Source of the DNA: CAYONP01 sp964405335
GTDB taxonomy: Bacteria; Armatimonadota; UBA10988
Assembly (NCBI GenBank): GCA_964405335.1
Contig: CAYONP010000153.1
Coordinates: 1 to 7,010, forward strand
Length of the DNA stretch: 7,010 nucleotides
Direction of reading: 5' to 3'
Program-made: the position numbers and the translations under genes
The notes under the pieces: generated by a model
The model's database searches: none
Seen by the model: the letters and a program-made list of their open reading frames with translations, nothing else
Told to the model about the DNA's origin: nothing
Shown: one piece after another, positions 1 through 5,929 of the stretch
How the letters are laid out: every line of letters starts with the position of its first letter
How positions within the stretch are numbered: the first letter of the stretch is position 1

Positions 1-1
1 C

Positions 2-565
2 CACTGGGTGCCGGTGGGCGAGGATCAGGTGCCGCACATCGAGATGACCCGCGACATGGCCGGCTATTTCAACCGCACCTTCGGCGGCGAAGTACTTAAG
101 CTGCCCCAGGCGCGGCTGCCCCAGGTGGCCAAGCGCGTGCCCGGTGTCGATGGGCGGAAGATGTCGAAGAGCTACGGCAACAGCATCGGCATTTTCGAGG
201 ACGAGGCGTCGCTACGGCGCAAGATCATGCGCATCGTCACCGACACCGTGCCGCTCGGTCAGCCGCTCGACGCCGAGGCCTGCACCGTCTTCGCGCTGCA
301 CAGCCTCTACCCGGGCCCCGAGCTGGACGAGCTGCGCCGGCGCTACCAGACGGGCGACATCGGGTATGGCGAGGCGAAGAAGCTGCTGGTGCCCAAGGTG
401 CTCGACGACCTGGCCACCGTGCGCGGGCGCTATGCCGAGCTGAAGGCCGACCCCGGCTACGTCGAGGATGTGCTCCACGACGGCGCGGCACGGGCGCGGG
501 CGGTGGCCCGCGAGACGCTCGAGGCCTGCCGGCAGGCCAGCGGGTTCGGACCGGTTGACCGGTAA
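2..565 (+). CDS. trpS: Tryptophanyl-tRNA synthetase, C-terminal part (5' end outside window)
   Basis: This class I aminoacyl-tRNA synthetase charges tRNA-Trp with tryptophan in the cytoplasm. The open frame runs to the left edge (first full codons read His-Trp-Val-Pro-Val-Gly-Glu-Asp-Gln), so the true start and the N-terminal HIGH-type ATP site lie outside the window, and the GTG at 8 is an internal Val. About 187 residues are present, a little over half of the usual 330 or so. The stretch PVGEDQVPHIEMTRD and the signature KMSKS (codons at 158-172, followed by YGN) identify TrpRS rather than TyrRS. The downstream KIMRIVTD segment and the alpha-helical C-terminus also fit TrpRS. The stop TAA (563-565) shares its last base with the scpA ATG, which suggests translational coupling. 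No defect is visible in the part present. Confidence 0.96.
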   Translation, partial: HWVPVGEDQVPHIEMTRDMAGYFNRTFGGEVLKLPQARLPQVAKRVPGVDGRKMSKSYGNSIGIFEDEASLRRKIMRIVTDTVPLGQPLDAEACTVFALHSLYPGPELDELRRRYQTGDIGYGEAKKLLVPKVLDDLATVRGRYAELKADPGYVEDVLHDGAARARAVARETLEACRQASGFGPVDR

Positions 566-1302
566 TGGCGCCCGACGAATACCGCGGTTTCCACGTCGAT
601 CTGGACCGGTTCGCCGGCCCGCTCGACCTGCTGTTGAGCCTGATCCGGCGCGATGAGGTCGACATCTTCGACATCCCCATCGCGCGGATCACCGACCAGT
701 ACCTCGCCGCGCTCGAGGCGATGCGTGAGAACCGAGTCGAGCTCAGCGGCGAGTTCCTGGTCATGGCCGCGACGCTGATGCAGATCAAATCGCGGATGCT
801 GCTCCCTCGGCCGGAGCCGCCGGCGGGCGACGAGGACGAGGGCGATCCGCGCCGCGAGCTGGTCGAGCTGCTGCTCGAGTACCAGCGTTACCGCGACGCG
901 GCCGAGCTGCTCGACGGCCTGGCCGGCTCGCGCCAGCGGCTGTTCGGCGCGCCGGGCGAGGTCCACGAGGTCGGCCCGGCTGCCGTCGGCGAGCCGACGT
1001 TGAACGACCTGTTCCGCGCCTATGCACGGATGCTGGAGCGCGCGGTCGAGCCGCCGATGCCGCAGCCGCGCGAGGTGCCGTTCACCGTCGCCGACGCGGC
1101 GGCGCGGGTCCGGCAGCGGCTCAGCCGCGGGCCGGCACGGTTCGACGAGTTGGTGCCCGAGCGGCCGACGCGGGTCGAGGTGGTGGTCACCTTCATGGCC
1201 GTGCTCGAGCTGATCCGGTATGGTGAGCTGGTCGTCGAGCAAGACGAGCTGTTCGGCGAGATGAGGATCCGACGTGCTGAGCGAACCAGCGCCGTCGCTT
1301 GA
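565..1302 (+). CDS. scpA: Segregation and condensation protein A (kleisin)
   Basis: ScpA is the kleisin subunit that bridges the two SMC ATPase heads and, with ScpB, forms the bacterial condensin that compacts and segregates the chromosome. The 245 residues match the usual length. The N-terminal helical domain carries the family hallmark FAGPLDLLLSLIRRDEVDIF (about residues 13-32), followed by the conserved EFLVMAATLMQIKSRMLLP segment (about 66-84). The middle is an acidic linker, and the C-terminal winged helix (about 205-240, around VVVTFMAVLELIRYGELVV) is the part expected to bind the SMC head. The ATG at 565 overlaps the trpS stop as TAATG. No clear Shine-Dalgarno precedes it, so coupling to trpS translation is likely. 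The gene overlaps scpB by 29 nt. No smc gene is in the window, which is common because smc is often elsewhere. Confidence 0.96.
   Translation: MAPDEYRGFHVDLDRFAGPLDLLLSLIRRDEVDIFDIPIARITDQYLAALEAMRENRVELSGEFLVMAATLMQIKSRMLLPRPEPPAGDEDEGDPRRELVELLLEYQRYRDAAELLDGLAGSRQRLFGAPGEVHEVGPAAVGEPTLNDLFRAYARMLERAVEPPMPQPREVPFTVADAAARVRQRLSRGPARFDELVPERPTRVEVVVTFMAVLELIRYGELVVEQDELFGEMRIRRAERTSAVA
1263..1267 (+). promoter_or_regulatory. Ribosome binding site for scpB, inside scpA
   Basis: GAGGA lies 6 nt before the GTG at 1274, inside the last codons of scpA. It decides the scpB start in favour of this GTG and means the first codons of scpB overlap the end of scpA. Confidence 0.7.
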
Positions 1303-1804
1303 GGCGATCGATCGCCTCGCCCCGAGGCTCGAGGCGGTACTCTTCGCCGCCGGCCGGCCGGTCGGCCTCGAAGAGCTGGCCGTCGCGCTCGAGGCCGACG
1401 ACGCCCTGATCCAGGCGGCATTGCAGCGGCTCGAATCGATGCTTCGTGGCCGCGGCGTGCAGCTCCTGCCGATCGCCGGCGGGTGGCAACTGGTCAGCCG
1501 CGCCGAGCACGCCGAGGCGATTCGGCGGCTGCTCCAACCGGCGCCCGAGCGGCTGACCTCCGCGCGGCTCGAGACGCTAGCCGTGGTGGCCTATCGCCAG
1601 CCGGTCAGCCGCGCCGAGGTCGAAGCGGTGCGCGGCGTCGACTGCCAGTCGACGCTGCGGGCGCTGCTCGACCTCGAGCTGGTGCGGATTGCCGGCCGCC
1701 GGCGCGACAAGCCCGGCCGGCCGCTGGTCTATGGCACCACGGCGCGGTTCTTGGAGACCTTCGGTCTCAGCGGGCTCGACGACCTGCCGTCGCTGGAGGA
1801 GTGA
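1274..1804 (+). CDS. scpB: Segregation and condensation protein B
   Basis: ScpB dimers bind the ScpA kleisin and complete the SMC-ScpAB condensin. The 176 residues are close to the usual 180-200. Two winged-helix domains are expected: the first begins near LEAVLFAAGRPVGLEELAVAL (about residues 19-39), the second spans LTSARLETLAVVAYRQPVSRAEVEAVRG (about 94-121). The C-terminus carries the family signature GRPLVYGTTARFLETFGL followed by DDLPSLEE. The GTG start is supported by a GAGGA ribosome site 6 nt upstream, and no alternative start fits before the conserved N-terminal helix. The gene overlaps scpA by 29 nt. Its final codons contain GGAGGA (1795-1800), the only plausible ribosome site for the next gene. 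Confidence 0.95.
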   Translation: MLSEPAPSLEAIDRLAPRLEAVLFAAGRPVGLEELAVALEADDALIQAALQRLESMLRGRGVQLLPIAGGWQLVSRAEHAEAIRRLLQPAPERLTSARLETLAVVAYRQPVSRAEVEAVRGVDCQSTLRALLDLELVRIAGRRRDKPGRPLVYGTTARFLETFGLSGLDDLPSLEE

Positions 1805-1812
1805 CCGAACGC

Positions 1813-2619
1813 ATGGCGAGCGCCGACCTGCGGCTGATGTGCGTGCTGGCCCACCCCGATGACGAGTCGCTCGGCACGGGTGGTGCCCTGGCCATGTACG
1901 CCGCCGAGGGCGTCGCCTGCCACCTGGTCACCGCCACGCGGGGTGAGCGGGGCCGCATTGGCGACAAGCGCGGGTTCACCACGCCCGAGGTAATCGGCCG
2001 GCTGCGCGAGGCCGAGCTGCGCGCGGCGGCGGCCACGCTCGGCGTGCGCGAGGTGAGCCTGCTCGGCTATCCCGACGGCGCGCTCGACCAGGCGCCGCCG
2101 GACGAGGCGATCGGCCGCATCGTCGGGCATCTGCGCCGGGTCCGGCCGCAGGTGGTGGTCACCTTCGGGCCCGAGGGCGCCTATGGCCATCCCGACCACA
2201 TCGCCATCTCGCAGTTCACCATCGCCGCCGTCGCCCGGGCGGCCGATGCCGACCACGCCGACGGCGCGCCGGCGCACCGGGTGGACAAGCTCTACTGCAT
2301 GGCCTGGAGCCGGACCACCTGGGAGCTGTTTCAGGCCGCGCTGCGCGAGATCACGATGACCGTCGACGGCGTGGTCCGCCGCGTCGCGCCGTGGCCCGAC
2401 TGGGCAATCACCACGCGGCTGCCGGCCGAACCGCACTGGGAGCCGGTCTGGCGCGCGGTCATGTGCCACCAGACGCAGATGGCCATGTATGCCGGCTTCA
2501 CCTCGCTCAGCGCCGAACAGCACCGGGCGCTGTGGGGTCGGCAGGGGTATTATCGGGTGTTCAGCCTGGTCAACGGCGGGCGCGAACCGGAGACGGACCT
2601 GTTCGCCGGGCTGCGCTAG
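1813..2619 (+). CDS. PIG-L / LmbE-family zinc deacetylase
   Basis: PIG-L family enzymes remove the N-acetyl group from GlcNAc-type sugars in glycolipids, low-molecular-weight thiols (MshB, BshB) or antibiotics. The 268-residue protein has the N-terminal AHPDDE motif (His14, Asp16, Asp17) and the later GHPDH motif (His126, His129). By analogy with MshB, His14, Asp17 and His129 would bind zinc, Asp16 would be the general base and His126 a catalytic histidine. The C-terminal ending DLFAGLR is common in bacterial members of this family. The substrate cannot be read from the sequence. I prefer ATG 1813. GTG 1801, which overlaps the scpB stop as GTGA, is possible and adds four residues, but GGAGGA at 1795-1800 abuts it, whereas it sits 12 nt before the ATG. 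The same frame stays open far upstream through scpB, but that is shadow. Its position between scpB and a cell-wall carboxypeptidase is compatible with an envelope sugar substrate, which is only inference. Confidence 0.9.
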   Translation: MASADLRLMCVLAHPDDESLGTGGALAMYAAEGVACHLVTATRGERGRIGDKRGFTTPEVIGRLREAELRAAAATLGVREVSLLGYPDGALDQAPPDEAIGRIVGHLRRVRPQVVVTFGPEGAYGHPDHIAISQFTIAAVARAADADHADGAPAHRVDKLYCMAWSRTTWELFQAALREITMTVDGVVRRVAPWPDWAITTRLPAEPHWEPVWRAVMCHQTQMAMYAGFTSLSAEQHRALWGRQGYYRVFSLVNGGREPETDLFAGLR

Positions 2620-2633
2620 ACTGAACGCTGGAC

Positions 2634-2638
2634 GGGAG
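2634..2638 (+). promoter_or_regulatory. Ribosome binding site for the D-Ala-D-Ala carboxypeptidase
   Basis: GGGAG lies 10 nt before the GTG at 2649 in the 29-nt gap after the deacetylase stop. The nearby GTG at 2641 is followed by an in-frame stop after three codons, and an in-frame TGA at 2622-2624 closes the frame upstream. This leaves GTG 2649 as the supported start. Confidence 0.55.
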
Positions 2639-2648
2639 TCGTGAACTC

Positions 2649-3968
2649 GTGACCGTTGCCACCGCCTGCCTGCTGGCCCTCTTGCCGCTGCAGCTCGAGC
2701 CGCGCATCGCGCCCCTGGCGCCGCCCGAGCAGGCTCGGCCGCTGATGGCCTTCGAGCCGCAGCGGCCCGATGCCAAGCCGTTCACCTGCTCGGCCTACGG
2801 GCTCGTCGATGTCGCCACCGGCCGCATCCTGGCCGGCCGCAACCTGCTGCAGCGGCTCTACCCGGCGTCGACCACGAAGGTGGTCACCACGCTGGTCGCG
2901 CTCGAGGCGGTCGAGGCGGGCGAGGTCTCGCTCGACTCCCTGGTGGCCATCAGCGAGACGGCGGCGGCCGTGCCCGAGAGCGGCATCTGGCTCGAGGCGG
3001 GCGAGCGGATGACCCTCCACGACTTGCTCGTCGGCGTGATGGTGCGCAGCGCCAACGATGCGGCGCAGGCGGTGGCCGAGTATGTCGGCGGCGGCAACGC
3101 ACAGGCCTTTATCGAGCGCATGAACCGGCGGATGAAGGAGCTTGGCGCGGTCGACTCGCACTTCATCAATCCGCACGGTCTGCACCTCGGCATGCAGGGC
3201 GAGGAGGCGGGCGACCAGCACTACACCTGCGGTTACGACCTGCTGCTGGCAACCATGACGGCCTGGCGGTTCGAGTTCTTCCGCGAGCTCTGCGTGATGG
3301 ACCGCAAGCCGATCTCGTGGGAGAATCTGTCGACCGAGCCGGACGAGCAGCACGAGGCGCAGCGGATCATCGCCAACCGCAACCGCCTGCTCGACCGCTA
3401 CGACGAGTGCATCGGCGTCAAGACCGGCTATACGCGTCAGGCGGGGCCGTCTCTCATCTCGGCCGCCGAGCGCGATGGTCGCGTGGTCATGGCGGTCACG
3501 CTCAAGTCGGCCACCGGTGAGGATCGGTGGGTCGAGAGCGAGGCGCTGCTGCGCTACGGTCTCGACCGGTTCGCCGAGGTCGAGGTGGTCCGCGAGGGCG
3601 AGACCATTGTCCAGGTGCCGGTGATCGACGGTGAGCCGGAGACGGTGCCCGCGATGGCCGGCCGCGGCGTGACGGTGCTGCAGCATGTCGGGCTACAGGC
3701 GCCGTGGCTCGAGCCGCGGCTGGTCTCCGACCTGCGCGCGCCGCTGCTCAGCGGCCTGCCGGTGGGCGATCTGCAGGTCCACCTGGCCGGCGGCGAAACG
3801 CGCACCGTGCCGCTGCTGGCCGGCGGCGACGCGCGGCTGTCGGCGCAGGCGTTGTGGCGATTACGGTATGGCCCGCTGGTGATCAGCGTGCTGGGCGGGG
3901 TGTTGATGTATGGAGCGGCTACAGAAGCTTATCGCCGCCGCCGGCGTGTGCTCGCGCCGCGCCGCTGA
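2649..3968 (+). CDS. D-alanyl-D-alanine carboxypeptidase, PBP5/DacA type (peptidase S11)
   Basis: This low-molecular-weight penicillin-binding protein trims the terminal D-Ala from peptidoglycan pentapeptides outside the cytoplasmic membrane and so limits cross-linking. All three active-site motifs are present: STTK with catalytic Ser74 and Lys77, SAN at 134-136, and KTG at 258-260. The INPHGL segment (about 173-178) is also typical of S11 peptidases. A region of about 22 residues between NPHGL and CGYDLL is longer than usual. After the peptidase domain comes a beta-rich PBP5_C-like domain (about 300-390). Near the end a hydrophobic segment (about 408-424) is followed by the basic run YRRRRR, a membrane anchor with a cytoplasmic tail. 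The N-terminus has a short hydrophobic stretch (residues 3-14) but no Lys or Arg before it, so the signal peptide is weak or unusual. The 439 residues are somewhat longer than classic DacA. The last 19 codons overlap rluB. DacA, DacB and DacF cannot be told apart here. Confidence 0.93.
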   Translation: MTVATACLLALLPLQLEPRIAPLAPPEQARPLMAFEPQRPDAKPFTCSAYGLVDVATGRILAGRNLLQRLYPASTTKVVTTLVALEAVEAGEVSLDSLVAISETAAAVPESGIWLEAGERMTLHDLLVGVMVRSANDAAQAVAEYVGGGNAQAFIERMNRRMKELGAVDSHFINPHGLHLGMQGEEAGDQHYTCGYDLLLATMTAWRFEFFRELCVMDRKPISWENLSTEPDEQHEAQRIIANRNRLLDRYDECIGVKTGYTRQAGPSLISAAERDGRVVMAVTLKSATGEDRWVESEALLRYGLDRFAEVEVVREGETIVQVPVIDGEPETVPAMAGRGVTVLQHVGLQAPWLEPRLVSDLRAPLLSGLPVGDLQVHLAGGETRTVPLLAGGDARLSAQALWRLRYGPLVISVLGGVLMYGAATEAYRRRRRVLAPRR

Positions 3969-4641
3969 GGAGAGGATCACCGCCGGCCGGGTGAAGCTCA
4001 ACGGCGAGGTCGTCCGTGAGCTGGGCACCAAGGCGAGCGAGACCGACCGGATCGAAGTCGACGGTGTCGAGCTCGACATCCCCAAGCGGCACCGCTATGT
4101 GCTGCTCAACAAGCCGCCCGGTTACGTCACCACCCGCTCCGACCCGCAGCGACGGCCGACGGTCTACGACTTGCTCTTCCGCGAGGACGAGGCGCTCCAC
4201 CCGGTCGGCCGGCTCGACCAGGAGACCGGCGGCCTGCTGCTGCTGACCAACGACGGCGAGCTGACCTATCGCCTGACCCACCCGCGCTACCAAATCGAGA
4301 AGTCCTACCACGTCTGGACTCGCCCGTGGCCGAAGCCGAACCGGCTGCGCGACGTCCGGCGGGGTGTCGAGCTCGACGACGGCCCGGCCCGGCCGAAGTC
4401 GGCCAGCATCGCCGCGCCCGACTGCTGGGAGGTGACCCTGACCGAGGGCCGCAACCGTGAGGTCCGCCGGCTGTTCGAGGCGCTCGGCTACGACGTGCTC
4501 CTGCTCCGCCGCATCCGTCTGGCCACGCTCGAGCTCGGCTCGCTGAAAGAAGGCAAGGCCCGGCCGGTCCGCCCGCACGAGGTGGAGCGACTGCGCCAGG
4601 CGGCGGGACTGGCGGTCGCTCCCGCGCCGCCGGGCACCTGA
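3910..4641 (+). CDS. rluB: 23S rRNA pseudouridine synthase, RsuA/RluB/RluE/RluF family
   Basis: RluB-type enzymes isomerise a uridine in 23S rRNA to pseudouridine (U2605 in E. coli numbering) during large-subunit maturation. The 243-residue protein opens with an S4 RNA-binding domain (about 1-60, starting MERLQKLIAAAG). The catalytic motif is GRLDQETGGLLLLTNDG (about 100-116), with Asp103 as the expected nucleophile. The family segment GRNREVRRLFEALGYDVLLL follows at about 180-199. The start at ATG 3910 is fixed by homology because the S4 domain begins at the first residue, and a later start would delete it. A weak purine-rich site (GGGG at 3897-3900) lies 9 nt upstream. The first 59 nt overlap the carboxypeptidase in another frame, so the two are probably translationally coupled. 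Location next to scpAB supports RluB over RsuA, but the exact target uridine is inferred. Confidence 0.92.
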   Translation: MERLQKLIAAAGVCSRRAAEERITAGRVKLNGEVVRELGTKASETDRIEVDGVELDIPKRHRYVLLNKPPGYVTTRSDPQRRPTVYDLLFREDEALHPVGRLDQETGGLLLLTNDGELTYRLTHPRYQIEKSYHVWTRPWPKPNRLRDVRRGVELDDGPARPKSASIAAPDCWEVTLTEGRNREVRRLFEALGYDVLLLRRIRLATLELGSLKEGKARPVRPHEVERLRQAAGLAVAPAPPGT

Positions 4642-4652
4642 CCGCCGGCGGT
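4641..4652. repeat. 12-bp perfect palindrome at the rluB stop codon
   Basis: ACCGCCGGCGGT equals its own reverse complement. It begins on the last base of the rluB stop codon and runs into the GGTAG head of the first hairpin element. It has no loop, so it is not a normal terminator hairpin. It may be part of the palindromic repeat cluster or simply reflect local GC richness. Confidence 0.5.
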
Positions 4653-4675
4653 AGGGCGCGCTCGCCGAGCGCGCC
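4650..4675 (+). repeat. Palindromic element, copy A, with 10-bp arms
   Basis: The element starts with GGTAG and is followed by a perfect inverted repeat: arm 4655-4664 (GGCGCGCTCG), centre C at 4665, arm 4666-4675 (CGAGCGCGCC). It lies 8 nt after the rluB stop and would form a very stable hairpin at the 3' end of the rluB transcript. No T-run follows, so a classic intrinsic terminator is not supported, although a terminator-like or RNA-stabilising role is possible. It shares its head and its CTCG-C-CGAG tip with copies B and C on the other strand. Confidence 0.7.
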
Positions 4676-4679
4676 GCCG

Positions 4680-4704
4680 GCCGCATCGGCGAGGCGGCGC
4701 CACC
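4680..4704 (-). repeat. Palindromic element, copy B (imperfect)
   Basis: On the minus strand this reads GGTGG, then a stem GCCGC, tip CTCG-C-CGAT, and the matching arm GCGGC. One mismatch (C opposite T) breaks the tip stem. It lies in the 47-nt duplicated segment and differs from copy C at two positions. Its orientation is opposite to copy A. Confidence 0.65.
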
Positions 4705-4726
4705 ACGATGGCCCGCCATGCCGCCG

Positions 4727-4751
4727 GCCGCCTCGGCGAGGCGGCGCTACC
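4727..4751 (-). repeat. Palindromic element, copy C, with 9-bp arms
   Basis: On the minus strand this reads GGTAG, C, stem GCCGC, tip CTCG-C-CGAG, arm GCGGC. The inverted repeat is perfect over 9 bp on each side of a central base (4727-4735 and 4737-4745). It lies downstream of the Gfo/Idh/MocA stop codon when read on the minus strand, so that gene's transcript would carry it as a 3' hairpin. No T-run is present. Confidence 0.7.
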
Positions 4752-4777
4752 TCGGCGGCCCATCGCGCCGCCGGCCG

Positions 4778-5863
4778 CTACTCGCGGGCCACCGGCGACA
4801 AATCGCCCGCCTCGACCATCTCACGCAACGGGTTGCCCACGTTCGGGTCGAGCGGGAAGTCGACCCGCGACCGGCGGCGGCTCGACTCGTAGGCGCCGAA
4901 GATGATCTCCGTGGCGATCAGCGCGTTGCTCGCGTCGAGCTGGCACTTGCGCCCGCTGGCCAGGCAGTCGACCACGTCGGCCACCGCCCGCTCGATGAAG
5001 CCGGGACCGTGGATGCTCGCGCCGCCGGTGTCGGGGTAGCGCCACTCCGTCTCGCCCTGCTTGCGCCAGCGAATCGACCCGTCGGCGCCGTGGCCCAGGC
5101 CGACGTCGATCACGCCATCGCTGCCGACCAGGCGGTTGGTCACCCCCAGCGGCTTCGCGCCGCCCGGCGCGCCGCTGTAGACGAAGCCGAACACGCCGTT
5201 CTGGTACTCGAACAGCACCACCTGCTGGTTCTCGTTGTGCGAGCCGAAGACCAGGTTCTCGGACCGGTAGTCGATCTGCGCCAGCACCCACTTCGCTGGC
5301 TGCTCGCCGTTGAACATGCTGAGCATGTCGATGAAGTGCGTGCCGGTGTCGTAGAGGTTGCCGAACTCGCACTCGAAGCGCTCGAGCTGGCCGATCTCGC
5401 CCGCCTCGAGCAGCTCCTTGGCGATCACGAACGGCTCGCCGTAGCGGCGCTGGTGGTTGAAGGTGAGCTGCACACCCGCCTCGGCCGCGGCCGCCGCCAT
5501 GCGCCGCGCGCCGGCCCAGGTGTCGGCCATCGGCTTTTCGCAGTGGATGGCCTTCACGCCGGCCGCCACGGCGGCCAGGACCATCGCCTCGTGCAGGTGC
5601 ATCCAGGTGCAGACGCTGACGATGTCCAGCTCGGCCTCGGCCAGCATCGCTCGATAGTCGCTGTAGACACCGGTCTCGCCGATGCCGTAGGTGCTGGCGA
5701 AGTCGGCGGCGCGGTCGTCGCGGATGTCGGCCACGGCGACCAGGTCGCAACGGCCGGTGGCGACGTAGCCGTCGGCATGGGCATAGGCCATGGCATAGCC
5801 GAGGGCGCTCTTCTTCGCCTGCTTGTCCCCCGCCCCGATGACACCCACGCGGTAGTTGCTCAC
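4778..5863 (-). CDS. Gfo/Idh/MocA family NAD(P)-dependent oxidoreductase
   Basis: Enzymes of this family oxidise or reduce sugars, inositols or related polyols with a nucleotide cofactor. The 361 residues fit the family. The N-terminal Rossmann fold begins with GVIGAG (Gly10, Ala11, Gly12), and the first strand pair ends at VAVADI. The CEKP motif (Glu109, Lys110, Pro111) supplies the conserved lysine, and the C-terminal alpha/beta domain contains DTGTHFIDML (Asp172, His176), the usual substrate-site region. The loop after GAG is unusual (DKQAKKSALGYAMAYAHADG) and gives about ten extra residues before the second strand. The start is a GTG at 5861-5863 with a good ribosome site 7 nt upstream. 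No signal peptide is seen, so a cytoplasmic location is expected. It is the last gene of a leftward run, 66 nt after the VOC gene. The substrate cannot be predicted. The long open frame on the opposite strand is a shadow. Confidence 0.93.
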   Translation of the reverse strand: MSNYRVGVIGAGDKQAKKSALGYAMAYAHADGYVATGRCDLVAVADIRDDRAADFASTYGIGETGVYSDYRAMLAEAELDIVSVCTWMHLHEAMVLAAVAAGVKAIHCEKPMADTWAGARRMAAAAAEAGVQLTFNHQRRYGEPFVIAKELLEAGEIGQLERFECEFGNLYDTGTHFIDMLSMFNGEQPAKWVLAQIDYRSENLVFGSHNENQQVVLFEYQNGVFGFVYSGAPGGAKPLGVTNRLVGSDGVIDVGLGHGADGSIRWRKQGETEWRYPDTGGASIHGPGFIERAVADVVDCLASGRKCQLDASNALIATEIIFGAYESSRRRSRVDFPLDPNVGNPLREMVEAGDLSPVARE

Positions 5864-5870
5864 CTCACGT

Positions 5871-5875
5871 CTCCC
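5871..5875 (-). promoter_or_regulatory. Ribosome binding site for the Gfo/Idh/MocA gene
   Basis: Read on the minus strand, GGGAG lies 7 nt before the GTG at 5861-5863, the best-spaced site in this gap. It supports the GTG start. Confidence 0.65.
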
Positions 5876-5929
5876 GGAGCGGGGTAGTTCGGCAAGCGAG
5901 CGTCGCGGCCTGCTTCGTGTCCAGGCTGT

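Larger units (their letters stand above)
4673..4751. repeat. Two near-identical 32-nt direct repeats, 47-nt period
   Basis: The segments 4673-4704 and 4720-4751 agree at 30 of 32 positions, differing at the 13th (A/C) and 29th (C/T) bases. They are separated by 15-nt spacers that are only partly alike. The first 12 bases (GCCGCCGGCCGC) occur again at 4767-4778, exactly 47 nt further on, ending on the first base of the oppositely oriented TAG stop. This indicates a local duplication within the palindrome cluster. It fills nearly all of the 136-nt convergent gap, in which I see no gene. Confidence 0.75.

Noticed and set aside
457..1242. Minus-strand open frame opposite scpA
   Set aside because: scpA is unambiguous on the plus strand. 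The antisense product is a GC-driven shadow rich in Arg, Leu and Asp.
1483..1812. Upstream extension of the deacetylase frame through scpB
   Set aside because: The extra 110 residues are Arg/Ala-rich and overlap the conserved scpB winged-helix codons. The AHPDDE motif sits at the usual distance from ATG 1813.
2616..3686. Long minus-strand open frame (356 codons) opposite the carboxypeptidase
   Set aside because: It lies antisense to a gene with all three S11 active-site motifs, and its translation has no domain signal.
4650..4751. CRISPR array or attachment site
   Set aside because: There are only two near-identical repeats with 15-nt spacers, strong palindromes, mixed orientations and no cas or integrase gene. 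The structure is better read as palindromic intergenic elements.
4718..5887. Long plus-strand open frame (389 codons) opposite the Gfo/Idh/MocA gene
   Set aside because: It is the antisense of a clear family member. The translation is low-complexity (Ala, Val, Arg, His, Asp rich) with no recognisable motifs. High GC makes long antisense frames common.
5864..5929. Regulatory structure in the 66-nt gap between the VOC and Gfo/Idh genes
   Set aside because: Apart from the GGGAG ribosome site I see no convincing promoter, operator palindrome or hairpin in it.
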